Positions 9,700-18,116 of a DNA stretch of 38,005 nucleotides are shown here, one piece after another. Position 1 is the first letter of the stretch, and every line of letters starts with the position of its first letter. Both the position numbers and the translations under genes were made by a program. Where the stretch lies: NCBI GenBank assembly GCA_003165275.1, contig PLSW01000061.1, positions 10,846-48,850 of the forward strand. The letters are read 5' to 3'. This DNA is from Caulobacteraceae bacterium. Lineage in GTDB: Bacteria > Pseudomonadota > Alphaproteobacteria > Caulobacterales > Caulobacteraceae. The notes below the pieces were generated by a model. It was not told the DNA's origin, did no database searches, and was given only the letters and a program-made list of their open reading frames with translations.

Positions 9700-12600
9700 T
9701 TAGGCCCCCGGCGGCGGCAGCGGCAGGCGGATGGTCAGCCGGCTGCGGCCGTCCACGGGCGCCGGCAGGGTCTTGGGATCCATCTGTAGATTGGGCGCCA
9801 CCAGGATGGCCTCGCTTCCCAGGCCGCGCCCGGCCGGAATTTCCTTCAGCAGATGGCAGTCGCCGAGCTTGTTGTCCGGCGAAACAATGCAGTTCATCAC
9901 CACCACCCCGGTCTCGGCGGGCGGCGCCGGGGTTCCGGCGGCCGGCGGCGCCGGCTGCGGCAGGACCACCATCCGCCACGCCTTTTCGTCGGCAAAGAAG
10001 CGCTGGGCCGCCGCCTGAACATCGGCGGCGGTGACGTGCTTGAGGTCCGGTATGGTCGAGCGGATCACCTCAAGCTTGCGCGGATCGGTCTGGGCGCCGG
10101 AGAGGGCGTTCAGCCAATAGGCGTTGGTCTGCTGGCCCTTGGTGAACAGCTCCACCCGAGGCTGGCGCGCCCGCTCCAGCTCGTCCGACGAGACCGGCTT
10201 GGCGCGCATATCCGCGGTGATCTTGTCGACGGTGTCGAAGAACAGCTGCACCTTGGCCGGGGGCACCTCGGCGAAGGCGTAGACGCTGCCATAGCCGGGG
10301 AAGACCTCGGAGGTGTCCAGATTGGTCTGCGCCTGATAGGTCGCCCCGTCGGCGATCCGCAGCTGATCGAACAGGCGCGTCTGCAGGATCTGCTCGGCGA
10401 TCCGAAGGTCCCGCGGCGTCTGCATGTTGGTGTAGATATCGATCCCAGGCCAGGCGATCAGCGCGATGCCCTGGTCGGGCCGGCCCTTGTGGTAGCGCAC
10501 CAGCGGCGTGCTGTTCGGCGCCGGGAAGCGCGCCACCACCGCCTGCGCCGTCGGGACGAAGGCCGCGGGCCGTGGGGGCAGGGCGCCGAAGGTCTGCGCC
10601 ACCAGATCGATCGCCCGCTGGACGGTGACGTCCCCAACGATGGTGATCTCGATGGCGCCCTCGGCGAGGGGCTCGTCCAGAATGGCCCGCAGGTCGTCCA
10701 GGTGTTGGGCGGCGATGTCCAGGTGGGTTGGGTTGGCCCAGCGCGGGTCGCTATTGTGCAGCAGATAGCTCAGGTCCCGCTGGATCACCCCGTTGGGTGA
10801 CGCCGCCAGGTCATTGAGGACCGGAGAGATGTCGGACTTGATCCGGTCGAAGGCCTGCGGGCGCCAGCCCGGCGCGGTGACGTAGGCGGCGAAGATCTGC
10901 AGCTGGGTGTCGAGGTCTTCCGGCCGCGTGCCGCTGGAGAAGACGAAACCGTCGTCGCGGGCGTTGAAGCCCAGGCCGTAGATCTTCGACGCCAGCACCC
11001 GCTGGATGTCGTCGATGGGCATGGCGGCGAGGCCGCCCTGCATCAGGGCGCCGGCGTCCCCCGCCCAGCGGGCGGTGCTGCGGTCCTTGGGCAGTTCGAG
11101 CAGGCCGCCGCCGATCTTCACCGCCACCAGAACCTGGTCCTTGGTGAAGGTGGTCGGCTTGATGGTCAGCCGGACATTGTTGGCGAACCGCACCATGGTG
11201 GTGTCGAGGTCGTCGACCTGGTGACGCTCCGCCACCTTGCCGGGGGTTCCGAAGGACGTGTAGGGCCAAACCAGCTTGGCCTCGGCAGCGGGCGCGGCGA
11301 TCGGGGCGGCTTCGGCGGCGGCGAAGGCGTCCTTGACGGCGTCTTCGCCGCCGGTGATCGGAGCCGGGCTGGCGATGAACACCAACGGTCCGCTACCGGC
11401 GAACGCGCCGCGCATGGCGGTGGTCACCTGCTCTGCGGTGAGCCCCTTTACGATGTCGGAAATCAGCGCCAGCTCCTGGCTGGGGCTGCGGATCACGTCG
11501 TCCTGGTCGACATTGGACAGCATTTCCTGCGCCAGACTAGGCGTCTGGCGCGTGCCCTCGCCGGCGGCGTAGGCCTTGTAGTAGCTGAGCAGCTGGTTGA
11601 CCTCACGGTCGACCTCCGCCTGGGTCACGCCGAACTGCAGAACCTGGCGGCGCATGGTCTCGGCGGTGACCAGGGCCGGTCGCCAGTGCTGCGGATCGAT
11701 GTTGACCCCCAGCATGGTCATCCGGGCCGAATGCAGCATGCTGCGGCTGACGACGTTCGCCTCCAGAAACGGCCGGTCGGCGCTGTTGGCGGCGATCTGA
11801 TAGCGCCGGTTGAGGATCGTCATGCCGATGTTCTGGATCAGGTAGTGACGCGCCCGGGCGGCGGTGTCCGGCGTGTTGTCATAGGGCGCGACCCATCCCA
11901 CCAGGACCGCCCGCGAAATATTGGGGTCCACCACCAGCTTGACCTCTTCGCCCCGCTTGGCCGGCGTTCCCAATTGCGGTTCCGGGCCGGGCCGGCCAAC
12001 GGGCTTCCAGTCGCCGAAATGCGCCTTGATCTTGGCCTCGACCGCGTCGGGATCAATGTCGCCGACCACGATCAGCGTCGCCCGTTCGGGGCGGTAGTAG
12101 GCGTGATAAAAGTCGCGGATCAGGGACACCGGGGCGTGCTGGATGATGTCGACGCTGCCGATCGGGGCGCGGTTGGTCACCAGCTGTCCCTGGTAGAAGA
12201 ACGATCGCTGAATCTGGATGGCCCGGAAATCGGGGGTGTCGCGCACGCGCTCTTCGCCGAGGATCGGGCCGCGCTCTGCGTCCATGCCGTCCTGCCGCAG
12301 CAGCAGTTCGCTGGCGGTTTCGCGCATGCGCATCAGGCCGGCGTCGATGGTCTTGTCGTCAGCGTTGGGCAGGTCGAACTGGTAGAAGGTCTGGGTTTCG
12401 GTGGTGAAGGCGCTGACGTCGGCGCCGGCGGCCATGCCCAGCCGCTGCAGCCCCTTCCATTCCTCGGCCTCCGGCACGTGGGTCGAGCCGCGGAAGGACA
12501 TGTGCTCCAGGAAGTGGGCGAGGCCCCGCTGGTCGTCGCGCTCGTTCAGCGAGCCGGCGTCAATGCGAAAGCGGATCGACACCTCGGCCGACGGAGTGGT

Positions 12601-12846
12601 GTTGCGCATGATGGCGTAGCGCATGCCGTTGGGCAGCACGCCGAACCGCACCGCCGGGTCGGCGGCCAGATCACTGACCGTCTGCGGCCAGGGATGGACC
12701 GGCGGGGTGATCTTGGCGGCGAAGCTGGGCGCGGCCGCGAGCAGGACAGCGCCAAATCCGACCGCCGCGGCACGGCGGACCCAACCGACCGACAGGCTTG
12801 CGCGGGCACGATCCGTCAGCCGCCGAACGCCTTCGAAAATCACCAC
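9700..12846 (-). CDS. M16 family zinc metallopeptidase with a C-terminal TonB_C-like extension
   Basis: Large two-lobed pitrilysin/insulinase-type peptidase (about 1048 aa). With GTG 12846 as start, a late signal-like segment ends PSFAA near residue 43, followed by the inverted zinc motif HFLEH (111-115) and the third ligand Glu191, 76 residues on, as expected for M16. Two further M16 halves follow. The last 68 residues (9703-9906) come after a Pro/Ala-rich linker and look like a TonB C-terminal-type domain: VVVMNCIVSPDNKLGDC, a central AGRGLG, then a strand ending TIRLPLP. Predicted to act in the periplasm. The start is uncertain: GTG 12843, ATG 12924 and TTG 12957 are in frame, and the upper ones would place a run of ten C residues inside the coding region. 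It is divergent from the racemase gene. Confidence 0.9.
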   Translation of the reverse strand: MVIFEGVRRLTDRARASLSVGWVRRAAAVGFGAVLLAAAPSFAAKITPPVHPWPQTVSDLAADPAVRFGVLPNGMRYAIMRNTTPSAEVSIRFRIDAGSLNERDDQRGLAHFLEHMSFRGSTHVPEAEEWKGLQRLGMAAGADVSAFTTETQTFYQFDLPNADDKTIDAGLMRMRETASELLLRQDGMDAERGPILGEERVRDTPDFRAIQIQRSFFYQGQLVTNRAPIGSVDIIQHAPVSLIRDFYHAYYRPERATLIVVGDIDPDAVEAKIKAHFGDWKPVGRPGPEPQLGTPAKRGEEVKLVVDPNISRAVLVGWVAPYDNTPDTAARARHYLIQNIGMTILNRRYQIAANSADRPFLEANVVSRSMLHSARMTMLGVNIDPQHWRPALVTAETMRRQVLQFGVTQAEVDREVNQLLSYYKAYAAGEGTRQTPSLAQEMLSNVDQDDVIRSPSQELALISDIVKGLTAEQVTTAMRGAFAGSGPLVFIASPAPITGGEDAVKDAFAAAEAAPIAAPAAEAKLVWPYTSFGTPGKVAERHQVDDLDTTMVRFANNVRLTIKPTTFTKDQVLVAVKIGGGLLELPKDRSTARWAGDAGALMQGGLAAMPIDDIQRVLASKIYGLGFNARDDGFVFSSGTRPEDLDTQLQIFAAYVTAPGWRPQAFDRIKSDISPVLNDLAASPNGVIQRDLSYLLHNSDPRWANPTHLDIAAQHLDDLRAILDEPLAEGAIEITIVGDVTVQRAIDLVAQTFGALPPRPAAFVPTAQAVVARFPAPNSTPLVRYHKGRPDQGIALIAWPGIDIYTNMQTPRDLRIAEQILQTRLFDQLRIADGATYQAQTNLDTSEVFPGYGSVYAFAEVPPAKVQLFFDTVDKITADMRAKPVSSDELERARQPRVELFTKGQQTNAYWLNALSGAQTDPRKLEVIRSTIPDLKHVTAADVQAAAQRFFADEKAWRMVVLPQPAPPAAGTPAPPAETGVVVMNCIVSPDNKLGDCHLLKEIPAGRGLGSEAILVAPNLQMDPKTLPAPVDGRSRLTIRLPLPPPGA

Positions 12847-12870
12847 GCAACGCCCCCGCCGAAGACGGCT

Positions 12871-12880
12871 GGGGGGGGGG
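12871..12880. repeat. G10 homopolymer tract upstream of or within the 5' end of the M16 gene
   Basis: Ten consecutive G (plus strand) flanked by CCGAAG (12859-12864) and CTTCGG (12881-12886), which can pair to form a hairpin holding the tract. Such tracts are prone to slippage; its effect depends on which M16 start codon is used. Confidence 0.75.
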
Positions 12881-12993
12881 CTTCGGTCGCAGAGATATTC
12901 GCACATCAGCATGTGTTCGGACATAGCGATCAATCGCCGGGCGCGATAGCACTTCAAGGCGTCAACCCCACCCGCAATCGTGAAAGCAGGACC

Positions 12994-13722
12994 ATGACCA
13001 TCGCTGCGCAGACGGGGACTTCGGATCGGCGGCGGACCGTGGGCCTCATCGGCGGGATGAGCTGGGCGTCGACGGCGACCTATTACCGGCTGATCAACGA
13101 GGACGTCGCCGCCCGGTTAGGCGGGCTGCATTCGGCGCGGCTGCTTATGCACAGCTTCGATTTCCACGACATCGAGGCCTACCAGCAGGCCGGCGCATGG
13201 GATGCGGCGGGCGTGGCGCTCGCCCAGGCGGGACTGGGGCTGCAGCGGGCCGGCGCCGAGGCCCTCGTGATCTGCGCGAATACCATGCACAAGGTCGCCG
13301 ACGCGGTGGAGCAGGCGACCGGCCTGCCGGTGCTGCACGTCGCCGACGCCGCCGCGCGGGCGGTGCTGGCGACGCCGGCCCGCCGGGTGGGCCTCCTGGG
13401 CACCCGCTTCACCATGGAACAGGGTTTCATCCGCGATCGCCTCGCCGGTCGCGGCCTTGAGGTGATCATCCCCGGCGACGAGGACCGGCTCGTGGTCAAT
13501 CGCGTGATCTACGATGAGCTCTGCCAGGGCCGGGTGCTGGAGACATCCCGCGAGGCCTATGACCGCATCATCGCGGGCCTCGTCGACCGCGGCGCGGAGG
13601 CGATCGTGCTGGGCTGCACGGAGCTGGGTCTGCTGGTCGAGACCGCGCCGGTCCCGCTTTTCGACACCACCATCCTCCACGCCCGCGCCGCCGCCGACTT
13701 CGCCGTGGGCGGGGCCGGCTAG
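12994..13722 (+). CDS. Aspartate/glutamate racemase family protein
   Basis: Cofactor-independent racemase of the Asp/Glu/hydantoin racemase family, close in layout to YgeA-type amino-acid racemases. The 242-aa protein starts with the GLIGGMSWAST motif typical of this branch, and carries the two catalytic cysteines in CANTMHK (Cys94) and GCTEL (Cys208). ATG 12994 follows an AGGA sequence; the open frame upstream lies antisense to the M16 gene and is not coding. Substrate (aspartate, glutamate or a broad amino-acid range) cannot be read from sequence. It is divergent from the M16 peptidase gene and followed by a palindromic repeat. Confidence 0.91.
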   Translation: MTIAAQTGTSDRRRTVGLIGGMSWASTATYYRLINEDVAARLGGLHSARLLMHSFDFHDIEAYQQAGAWDAAGVALAQAGLGLQRAGAEALVICANTMHKVADAVEQATGLPVLHVADAAARAVLATPARRVGLLGTRFTMEQGFIRDRLAGRGLEVIIPGDEDRLVVNRVIYDELCQGRVLETSREAYDRIIAGLVDRGAEAIVLGCTELGLLVETAPVPLFDTTILHARAAADFAVGGAG

Positions 13723-13760
13723 GACTCAGCGCGGCGGGTTTAGTCGGCATCGGGATTGCG

Positions 13761-13899
13761 GCGGACCGACGCCGCCTCAGTCAGCTTCGCTGACAGCTTC
13801 CCCGTTTCACGGTGGAGCAAGGCCGTTCGATCGATGTCCTTCACCGCGTAGCGGGGGGGGGGGCGGCGCGAAGCGCCGACGGAGGGGGCGTCGGTCCGC
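13761..13899. repeat. 139-bp palindromic intergenic element, copy B
   Basis: The element is bounded by inverted ends of 19 bases with one internal mismatch: GCGGACCGACGCC at 13761-13773 pairs perfectly with 13887-13899. Inside are a small hairpin GTCAGC-TTC-GCTGAC (13780-13794), the CACCGCGTAGCGG segment also seen at 41-52, and a run of eleven G (13853-13863). Its right end is identical to 82-100. It fills the gap between the convergent racemase and SDR genes and may also end their transcripts. Confidence 0.7.
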
Positions 13900-13905
13900 G
13901 GCGCC

Positions 13906-14754
13906 TTAGGACCCCATATAAGTCTCGAAGGCGGCCTTGTAGTCTGGATCCCAGCGCGACAGGGCGGCCCGGTTCAGGATCAGGTCGTCGGCCATCCACT
14001 GGATGCGCTTTTCGTCCATCGCCCGGGTGACGTCGTTGTCGGGGCAGAGGATGTAGAAGTCCCCGCGGCCCATGCCGGCCACCAGTTCGTCCGCGACCTG
14101 GTCCGCCGACCAGGCGCCGGGCGGCTTTTCCGGCCTGGGGCCGCTGATGCCGGTGTAGGTGAAGCCGGGGATGAGCAGGTGGGCGCTGATCCGGCCGCCA
14201 CCGGTATTGCGCAACTGATGGGCCAGGGATTCGGTGAGCGACTTCACCGCCGCCTTGGTCACATTGTAGGCGGCGTCGCCGGGCGGGTTGGTGATCCCCT
14301 GTTTCGAGCCGGTGTTGACGATGGCGCAGGGGGTCTGCTGGTCGATCATCGCCTGGGTGAAGGCCTGGAGGCCGTTGATCACGCCCCAGAGATTGACCTG
14401 CAGCAGCCGTCGCCAGCGATCCGGATGGTCGAACGCGCCCGCGCCGCCACCGATCCCGGCATTGTTCATCAGCACGGCCACCTCGCCGAAGCGGTCATAG
14501 ACCTGGCCGCGCAGGGCCTCGATCGCGCCCGCGTCGCCCACGTTGAGGGCGACGGCCAGGACGTCGCCCGCCCCGCCGGCGGCCAGGGCCGCGACGTCCG
14601 CCTCGGCGCCGGCCAGCGCCTCCGCATTGGCGTCGACCAGACAGACCTGCATGCCGAAGCCCGCGAACCGCCGGGCGGCGGCGAGGCCGATGCCGCCGGC
14701 GCCGCCGGTGATCACCGCGACACGGCCGGGAGAGAGGGCGGGGTGCTTGGTCAT
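13906..14754 (-). CDS. SDR family NAD(P)-dependent oxidoreductase
   Basis: Classical short-chain dehydrogenase/reductase (282 aa) with the cofactor motif TGGAGGIG (residues 16-23), NNAG (97-100), and the catalytic Ser150, Tyr163 and Lys167 (YNVTK). VCLVDANAEA after the second strand has an acidic residue (Asp41), which favours NAD over NADP (inference). A SKQGITNPPGD segment before the tyrosine and a C-terminus ending TYMGS give no substrate clue. ATG 14754 overlaps the stop of the isochorismatase-like gene as ATGA, so the two are translationally coupled and may act on related compounds. Confidence 0.92.
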   Translation of the reverse strand: MTKHPALSPGRVAVITGGAGGIGLAAARRFAGFGMQVCLVDANAEALAGAEADVAALAAGGAGDVLAVALNVGDAGAIEALRGQVYDRFGEVAVLMNNAGIGGGAGAFDHPDRWRRLLQVNLWGVINGLQAFTQAMIDQQTPCAIVNTGSKQGITNPPGDAAYNVTKAAVKSLTESLAHQLRNTGGGRISAHLLIPGFTYTGISGPRPEKPPGAWSADQVADELVAGMGRGDFYILCPDNDVTRAMDEKRIQWMADDLILNRAALSRWDPDYKAAFETYMGS

Positions 14755-15305
14755 GCGTTTTCGGCCTCGGAAAGCTCGGCCACAAGGGCCTTGGTGGTCA
14801 CCAGCCGAGCCCCGGCTTCGGCGAAGGCCGCATTGTAGCGGGCGATGATCTCGGCGGCGGTCTCGCCGTTGCTGGGCCAGGTGGAGTGGGCGTCGGCGAC
14901 GACGGCGATCGGCAGGCCTCGCGCCCGGGCGCCGCCGAAGGTGGCGTTCACGCAGAAATCCGTCTGCGCCCCGATCAGCACCGCCTCGCCGGCGCCCTGC
15001 TCGGCCAGCCATCCGGCAAGGTCGGTCTGGGCGAAGGCGTCGCCAACGGTCTTCTCGAAGATCGGCTCGCCGGCCAGGGGCGCGATCGCCGGATGGATCG
15101 GCCAGCCGGGGGAGCCGCGCGCGATGGCCTCGCCCGGCTTGCCGTCGTGGCGCACGAAGGCCACCGGCGCGCCGCCGCGCCTGGCCGCGTCCAGAAGGGC
15201 GGCCACCCGGGCGAGCAGGGCCTCGTGGTCGTGCATGGGCGGAAACCGCACGCCGTCGAGCATGGCGGTCTGCAGGTCGATGACGATCAAGGCCGGCTTT
15301 GGCAC
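14751..15305 (-). CDS. Isochorismatase-family cysteine hydrolase
   Basis: Small alpha/beta hydrolase (184 aa) of the isochorismatase/nicotinamidase superfamily. The catalytic triad is visible: Asp10 in VIDLQ, Lys85 in FEKTVGDAF, and Cys118 in TDFCVNAT, so it should be a cysteine amidase-type enzyme rather than a true isochorismatase. It begins with GTG 15305 behind CAGGAG. It is the first gene of a two-gene unit with the SDR (ATGA overlap). The amide substrate is unknown. Confidence 0.91.
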   Translation of the reverse strand: MPKPALIVIDLQTAMLDGVRFPPMHDHEALLARVAALLDAARRGGAPVAFVRHDGKPGEAIARGSPGWPIHPAIAPLAGEPIFEKTVGDAFAQTDLAGWLAEQGAGEAVLIGAQTDFCVNATFGGARARGLPIAVVADAHSTWPSNGETAAEIIARYNAAFAEAGARLVTTKALVAELSEAENA

Positions 15306-15388
15306 GGCGGACTCCTGAGGCTGGCGGCGCGGGCGGCGATTCTAGGCCGCCCGGCGGCCGTTCGGCAAATCACCAAGCCCGTCGCTCG

Positions 15389-15589
15389 GTGGTCGACACC
15401 CCCTTCTCGGCCAAGACTGACGCCTCGGGCGACGTCACCCTGCACGGCCTGCCCGCCGGGGCGGCAAGCGTCCATGTCTGGCGCCCCTATCTGAAGGGCG
15501 GCCTGGACGAGGGGGTGACGCCGGCGACGCCGCGCTTGGGCGGGGACCATGAGGCTGTGACGCTGACTATCAGAACAGCCGAGCGGCGA
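15389..15589 (+). pseudogene. Remnant of a secreted beta-sandwich (MauL/plastocyanin-associated type) protein
   Basis: About 67 codons read VVDTPFSAKTDASGDVTLHG, LPAGAASVHVWRPYL and a closing strand. This resembles the C-terminal carboxypeptidase-regulatory-like fold of proteins annotated as methylamine utilisation/plastocyanin-like, where the phrase 'TPFFAKTDAAGRVTL..LPAG..VRVWHP' is usual. There is no start codon, signal peptide or copper-binding half in front of it: upstream is the 5' end of the isochorismatase-like gene. I read it as a leftover 3' fragment, likely from a deletion or rearrangement. A chance match cannot be ruled out. Confidence 0.5.
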
Positions 15590-15674
15590 TCGGGGCCGTC
15601 GTTGGGCGGGACTCGGCCGCCACCGCCGGATCAGCTGACAGGCGAGGGTCCAGAGCTGAGCCCTGAATCGCAAC

Positions 15675-15702
15675 GGCGGCGCCCATCGGAATGAGCGCCG
15701 CC
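15675..15702 (-). terminator. Candidate terminator of the TonB-dependent receptor gene
   Basis: Inverted repeat GGCGGCGC (15675-15682) / GCGCCGCC (15695-15702) with a 12-base loop, 27 bp past the receptor stop codon. GC-rich stem without a T tract. Confidence 0.45.
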
Positions 15703-15728
15703 GCCGTTCGTCCTAACGTCTGGTTCGA

Positions 15729-18116
15729 CTAGAACTTCGCCTGCAGGGTCAGTTCGATCTCACGACCAGCCTGGAACTCATAGTAGCTGTTGTCAGCCTT
15801 GAGATCGCCGCCGGTCTTTTCGAACAGGGCGACCGCGTTGGACGGCGGCGAGACCTGCTTGTAGCTGGTGATCGCGCGGCTGTCCGCGAGGTTGAACCCC
15901 TGCAGCTTGATCTTGAAGCGGCCGAAATCGTAGGCCGCCGAGGCGTCGATGGTGTCGTAGCCCGGCAGCTTCAGTTGCTGGCCGAAGTTCGCCGCGCCGG
16001 GGAGGTTGACGTAGCCGGCGACGAAATCGCCCACCTTCTTGTAGCTCAGCGATCCGGACCAAGGCCCGTGGTTGACCAGGGCGCCGACGGCATAGGTGTA
16101 TCGGGGCGCGTTCAGAAGTTCTTGCGGCCCGTTTTCGGCAATGCCAGCGCCGGGGTTGGCCGCGTTGGCGAGTTGCTTCGCCGTGTTCGACCCGCCGTTC
16201 GCAAACAGGGTCAGGCCGAAATCGAAGGCATAGGCCGCCTCGCCCTCGACGCCGTTGTATTGGGCCGAGCCGACGTTGCAATCGGCGGTGTTCGGGCCTG
16301 TGCCGCACTGCTGAAGCAGGTTGGTGGCGTCGACCCGATAGACATCGATGTCCGCGTTAAAGTGCGACAGATTGAGCACCGTGCCGGCCTGGTAGGTCTT
16401 TGTCCGTTCCGGCTGCAGCGACTGCAGGCCCGCGGCGGCGCCGGCGAAATAGAGCGAGGAAATGTCCGGCAGCAGGAAGCTGGTGGCCGCCTGGGCGTAA
16501 ACCGACCAGATTGGCATGATCTTGTAGTTGGCGGTCAGGAAGTAGGTGGGCGAGCTGTTGGTGGCCGAGTCAAAGAGCGGCTGGTTCTTATTGCCGCCGG
16601 TTGTGTTCTCGTCGGCGGCCCGGACCTGGAGGTGCGACTGAACAAACTTGGCGCCGGGGGTGATGGTCAGGCTGTCGGTGGGACGCCAGTAGAAGTCGGC
16701 GAACAGCTGATAGTCCTGGAAGGCCGAGTTTTCCTGCAGCTTGGCGTTCGTCGGAACGGAGCCCGGGCCGTTGAGCGTGTACTTCGGATAATAGAACTTC
16801 TGGTCGGGCGTGAAGCCGTCGGTGAAGTCTTCAAGCAGGTTATGCCGATTGGTGGTTGACCACTCATAGAGACCGCCGACCTTCAACGTGCCGAAAGAGA
16901 AGTCCTTGTTGAGGCGGACGATATCGCCCCAGACACGGTACTGGTTCAACTTGTCATAACCTTGCAGGTCGGTCGACGACTGCCCGGGAAGCTGCGTGCC
17001 GCCTGGGTTCGGGGTGCCTTGAATGGTTGAAGTCGAGTTGTTGCCGATGAGCCCGGTGTTGTCGCTCGCGGAAAGGGTCGAATTTTTATAGTAATACGTA
17101 TAGAGCTGATCCTCGACGCTAAAAGTCGGCGTCACCGCGCCCTTAATGTCGGCGTATTCAAAATCGGTTTGTTTGGCTTGCTGGTTGTATTTGTAATAGT
17201 GTTCTTCGCCCGGGATGTTGGTCAGGGCGAAGTTCTTGCCATAGGCCTGAACCTGTTGCCAGGTCTCGCCGGCGCCGCTGCCGTCGTTCTGATAGAAGTG
17301 GGTGTAGTTGTGCGATCCGAACAGAGTGAAGTTCCAGTTCGCATTGATCGGCAGCACGAATTTCGCCAGTTGGTTCTGCGAGACGCCGCTTGAGTTCGAG
17401 AGTTCGCCCGCCGACCAGCGTTCGTCGAAGCTGACGAGCAGCTTGCCGCCGCCCAGTTGCGGCAGGACGCCGGTGTTGATGTCGGTCACGGCCTGATACG
17501 TCGAGAAGCTGCCGTAGGTGAACTTCTGGGAGGCGTTGAAAGTGTCGGTCGGATTGGCCGAGAACATGTGGATGGCGCCGCCGAAATTGGCCGGGCCCAG
17601 GTCGCCCGCCGCGCCGGGACCGCGGTCGATGACCACCGCGCCGATGGTGGAGGACGGGAAGTAGGAGGCTTCGTGGTGGGTGGGGCCGTTGGTGTCGCCG
17701 AAGGCGATGCCGTCGTAGGTGATGTTGAACTGGCCGTCCTGGAACCCGCGCAGGGTCAGCTTGGTGGTCTCGCCGACGCCGCCGCCGTTGGCGGTGACGC
17801 CCGCCATGCTGGGGGCGATCATGGCCACCGAGACCCAGCTACCGGTTTCCGGCGTGGCCTGTTCGATGAACTTGTGGGTGATGATGGCTTCCGGCTGGGT
17901 CTCGTCGATGGAGGCCTTGGTCGGGGCGTTTTCGGCGGCCTTGCTGCGCTCGGCGGTGATGATCACCGTGCCGGCGTTGGCGCCTTCCGCGCCCGCGCCT
18001 TCGGTCGGATCCGCGGCCCAGGCGGCGGAGCCCATGGCCAGGGCGCCGGCGGCGGCCAGGATGGCCAGGGCGGAGCCGGAGTTCAGCCCCCGGCGGCGCA
18101 TGTTTGACGTATTCAT
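15729..18116 (-). CDS. TonB-dependent outer-membrane receptor
   Basis: Ligand-gated outer-membrane transporter (795 aa) powered by TonB-ExbBD. It has a signal peptide cleaved near SAAWA/AD (residue 35), a TonB-box-like stretch GTVIITAERSK near 48-58, a plug domain (about 60-210) with LTLRGFQDGQFNITYDGIAFGD-type strand and FGGAIHMFSANP at its end, then a 22-strand barrel closing with an aromatic residue (LQAKF). A long outer loop carries a cysteine pair (QQCGTGPNTADC). ATG 18116 is preceded by GAGGGG at 9 bases. No FecI/FecR or TonB gene is near, so control is probably by the AT-rich upstream region. The ligand is unknown. The middle of the gene (about 17040-17400) is visibly less GC-rich than its neighbours. 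Confidence 0.94.
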   Translation of the reverse strand: MNTSNMRRRGLNSGSALAILAAAGALAMGSAAWAADPTEGAGAEGANAGTVIITAERSKAAENAPTKASIDETQPEAIITHKFIEQATPETGSWVSVAMIAPSMAGVTANGGGVGETTKLTLRGFQDGQFNITYDGIAFGDTNGPTHHEASYFPSSTIGAVVIDRGPGAAGDLGPANFGGAIHMFSANPTDTFNASQKFTYGSFSTYQAVTDINTGVLPQLGGGKLLVSFDERWSAGELSNSSGVSQNQLAKFVLPINANWNFTLFGSHNYTHFYQNDGSGAGETWQQVQAYGKNFALTNIPGEEHYYKYNQQAKQTDFEYADIKGAVTPTFSVEDQLYTYYYKNSTLSASDNTGLIGNNSTSTIQGTPNPGGTQLPGQSSTDLQGYDKLNQYRVWGDIVRLNKDFSFGTLKVGGLYEWSTTNRHNLLEDFTDGFTPDQKFYYPKYTLNGPGSVPTNAKLQENSAFQDYQLFADFYWRPTDSLTITPGAKFVQSHLQVRAADENTTGGNKNQPLFDSATNSSPTYFLTANYKIMPIWSVYAQAATSFLLPDISSLYFAGAAAGLQSLQPERTKTYQAGTVLNLSHFNADIDVYRVDATNLLQQCGTGPNTADCNVGSAQYNGVEGEAAYAFDFGLTLFANGGSNTAKQLANAANPGAGIAENGPQELLNAPRYTYAVGALVNHGPWSGSLSYKKVGDFVAGYVNLPGAANFGQQLKLPGYDTIDASAAYDFGRFKIKLQGFNLADSRAITSYKQVSPPSNAVALFEKTGGDLKADNSYYEFQAGREIELTLQAKF

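Noticed and set aside
11221-12993. Long upstream open frame in phase with the racemase gene
   Set aside because: It is antisense to the M16 peptidase gene. The racemase domain and a ribosome-binding site begin at 12994.
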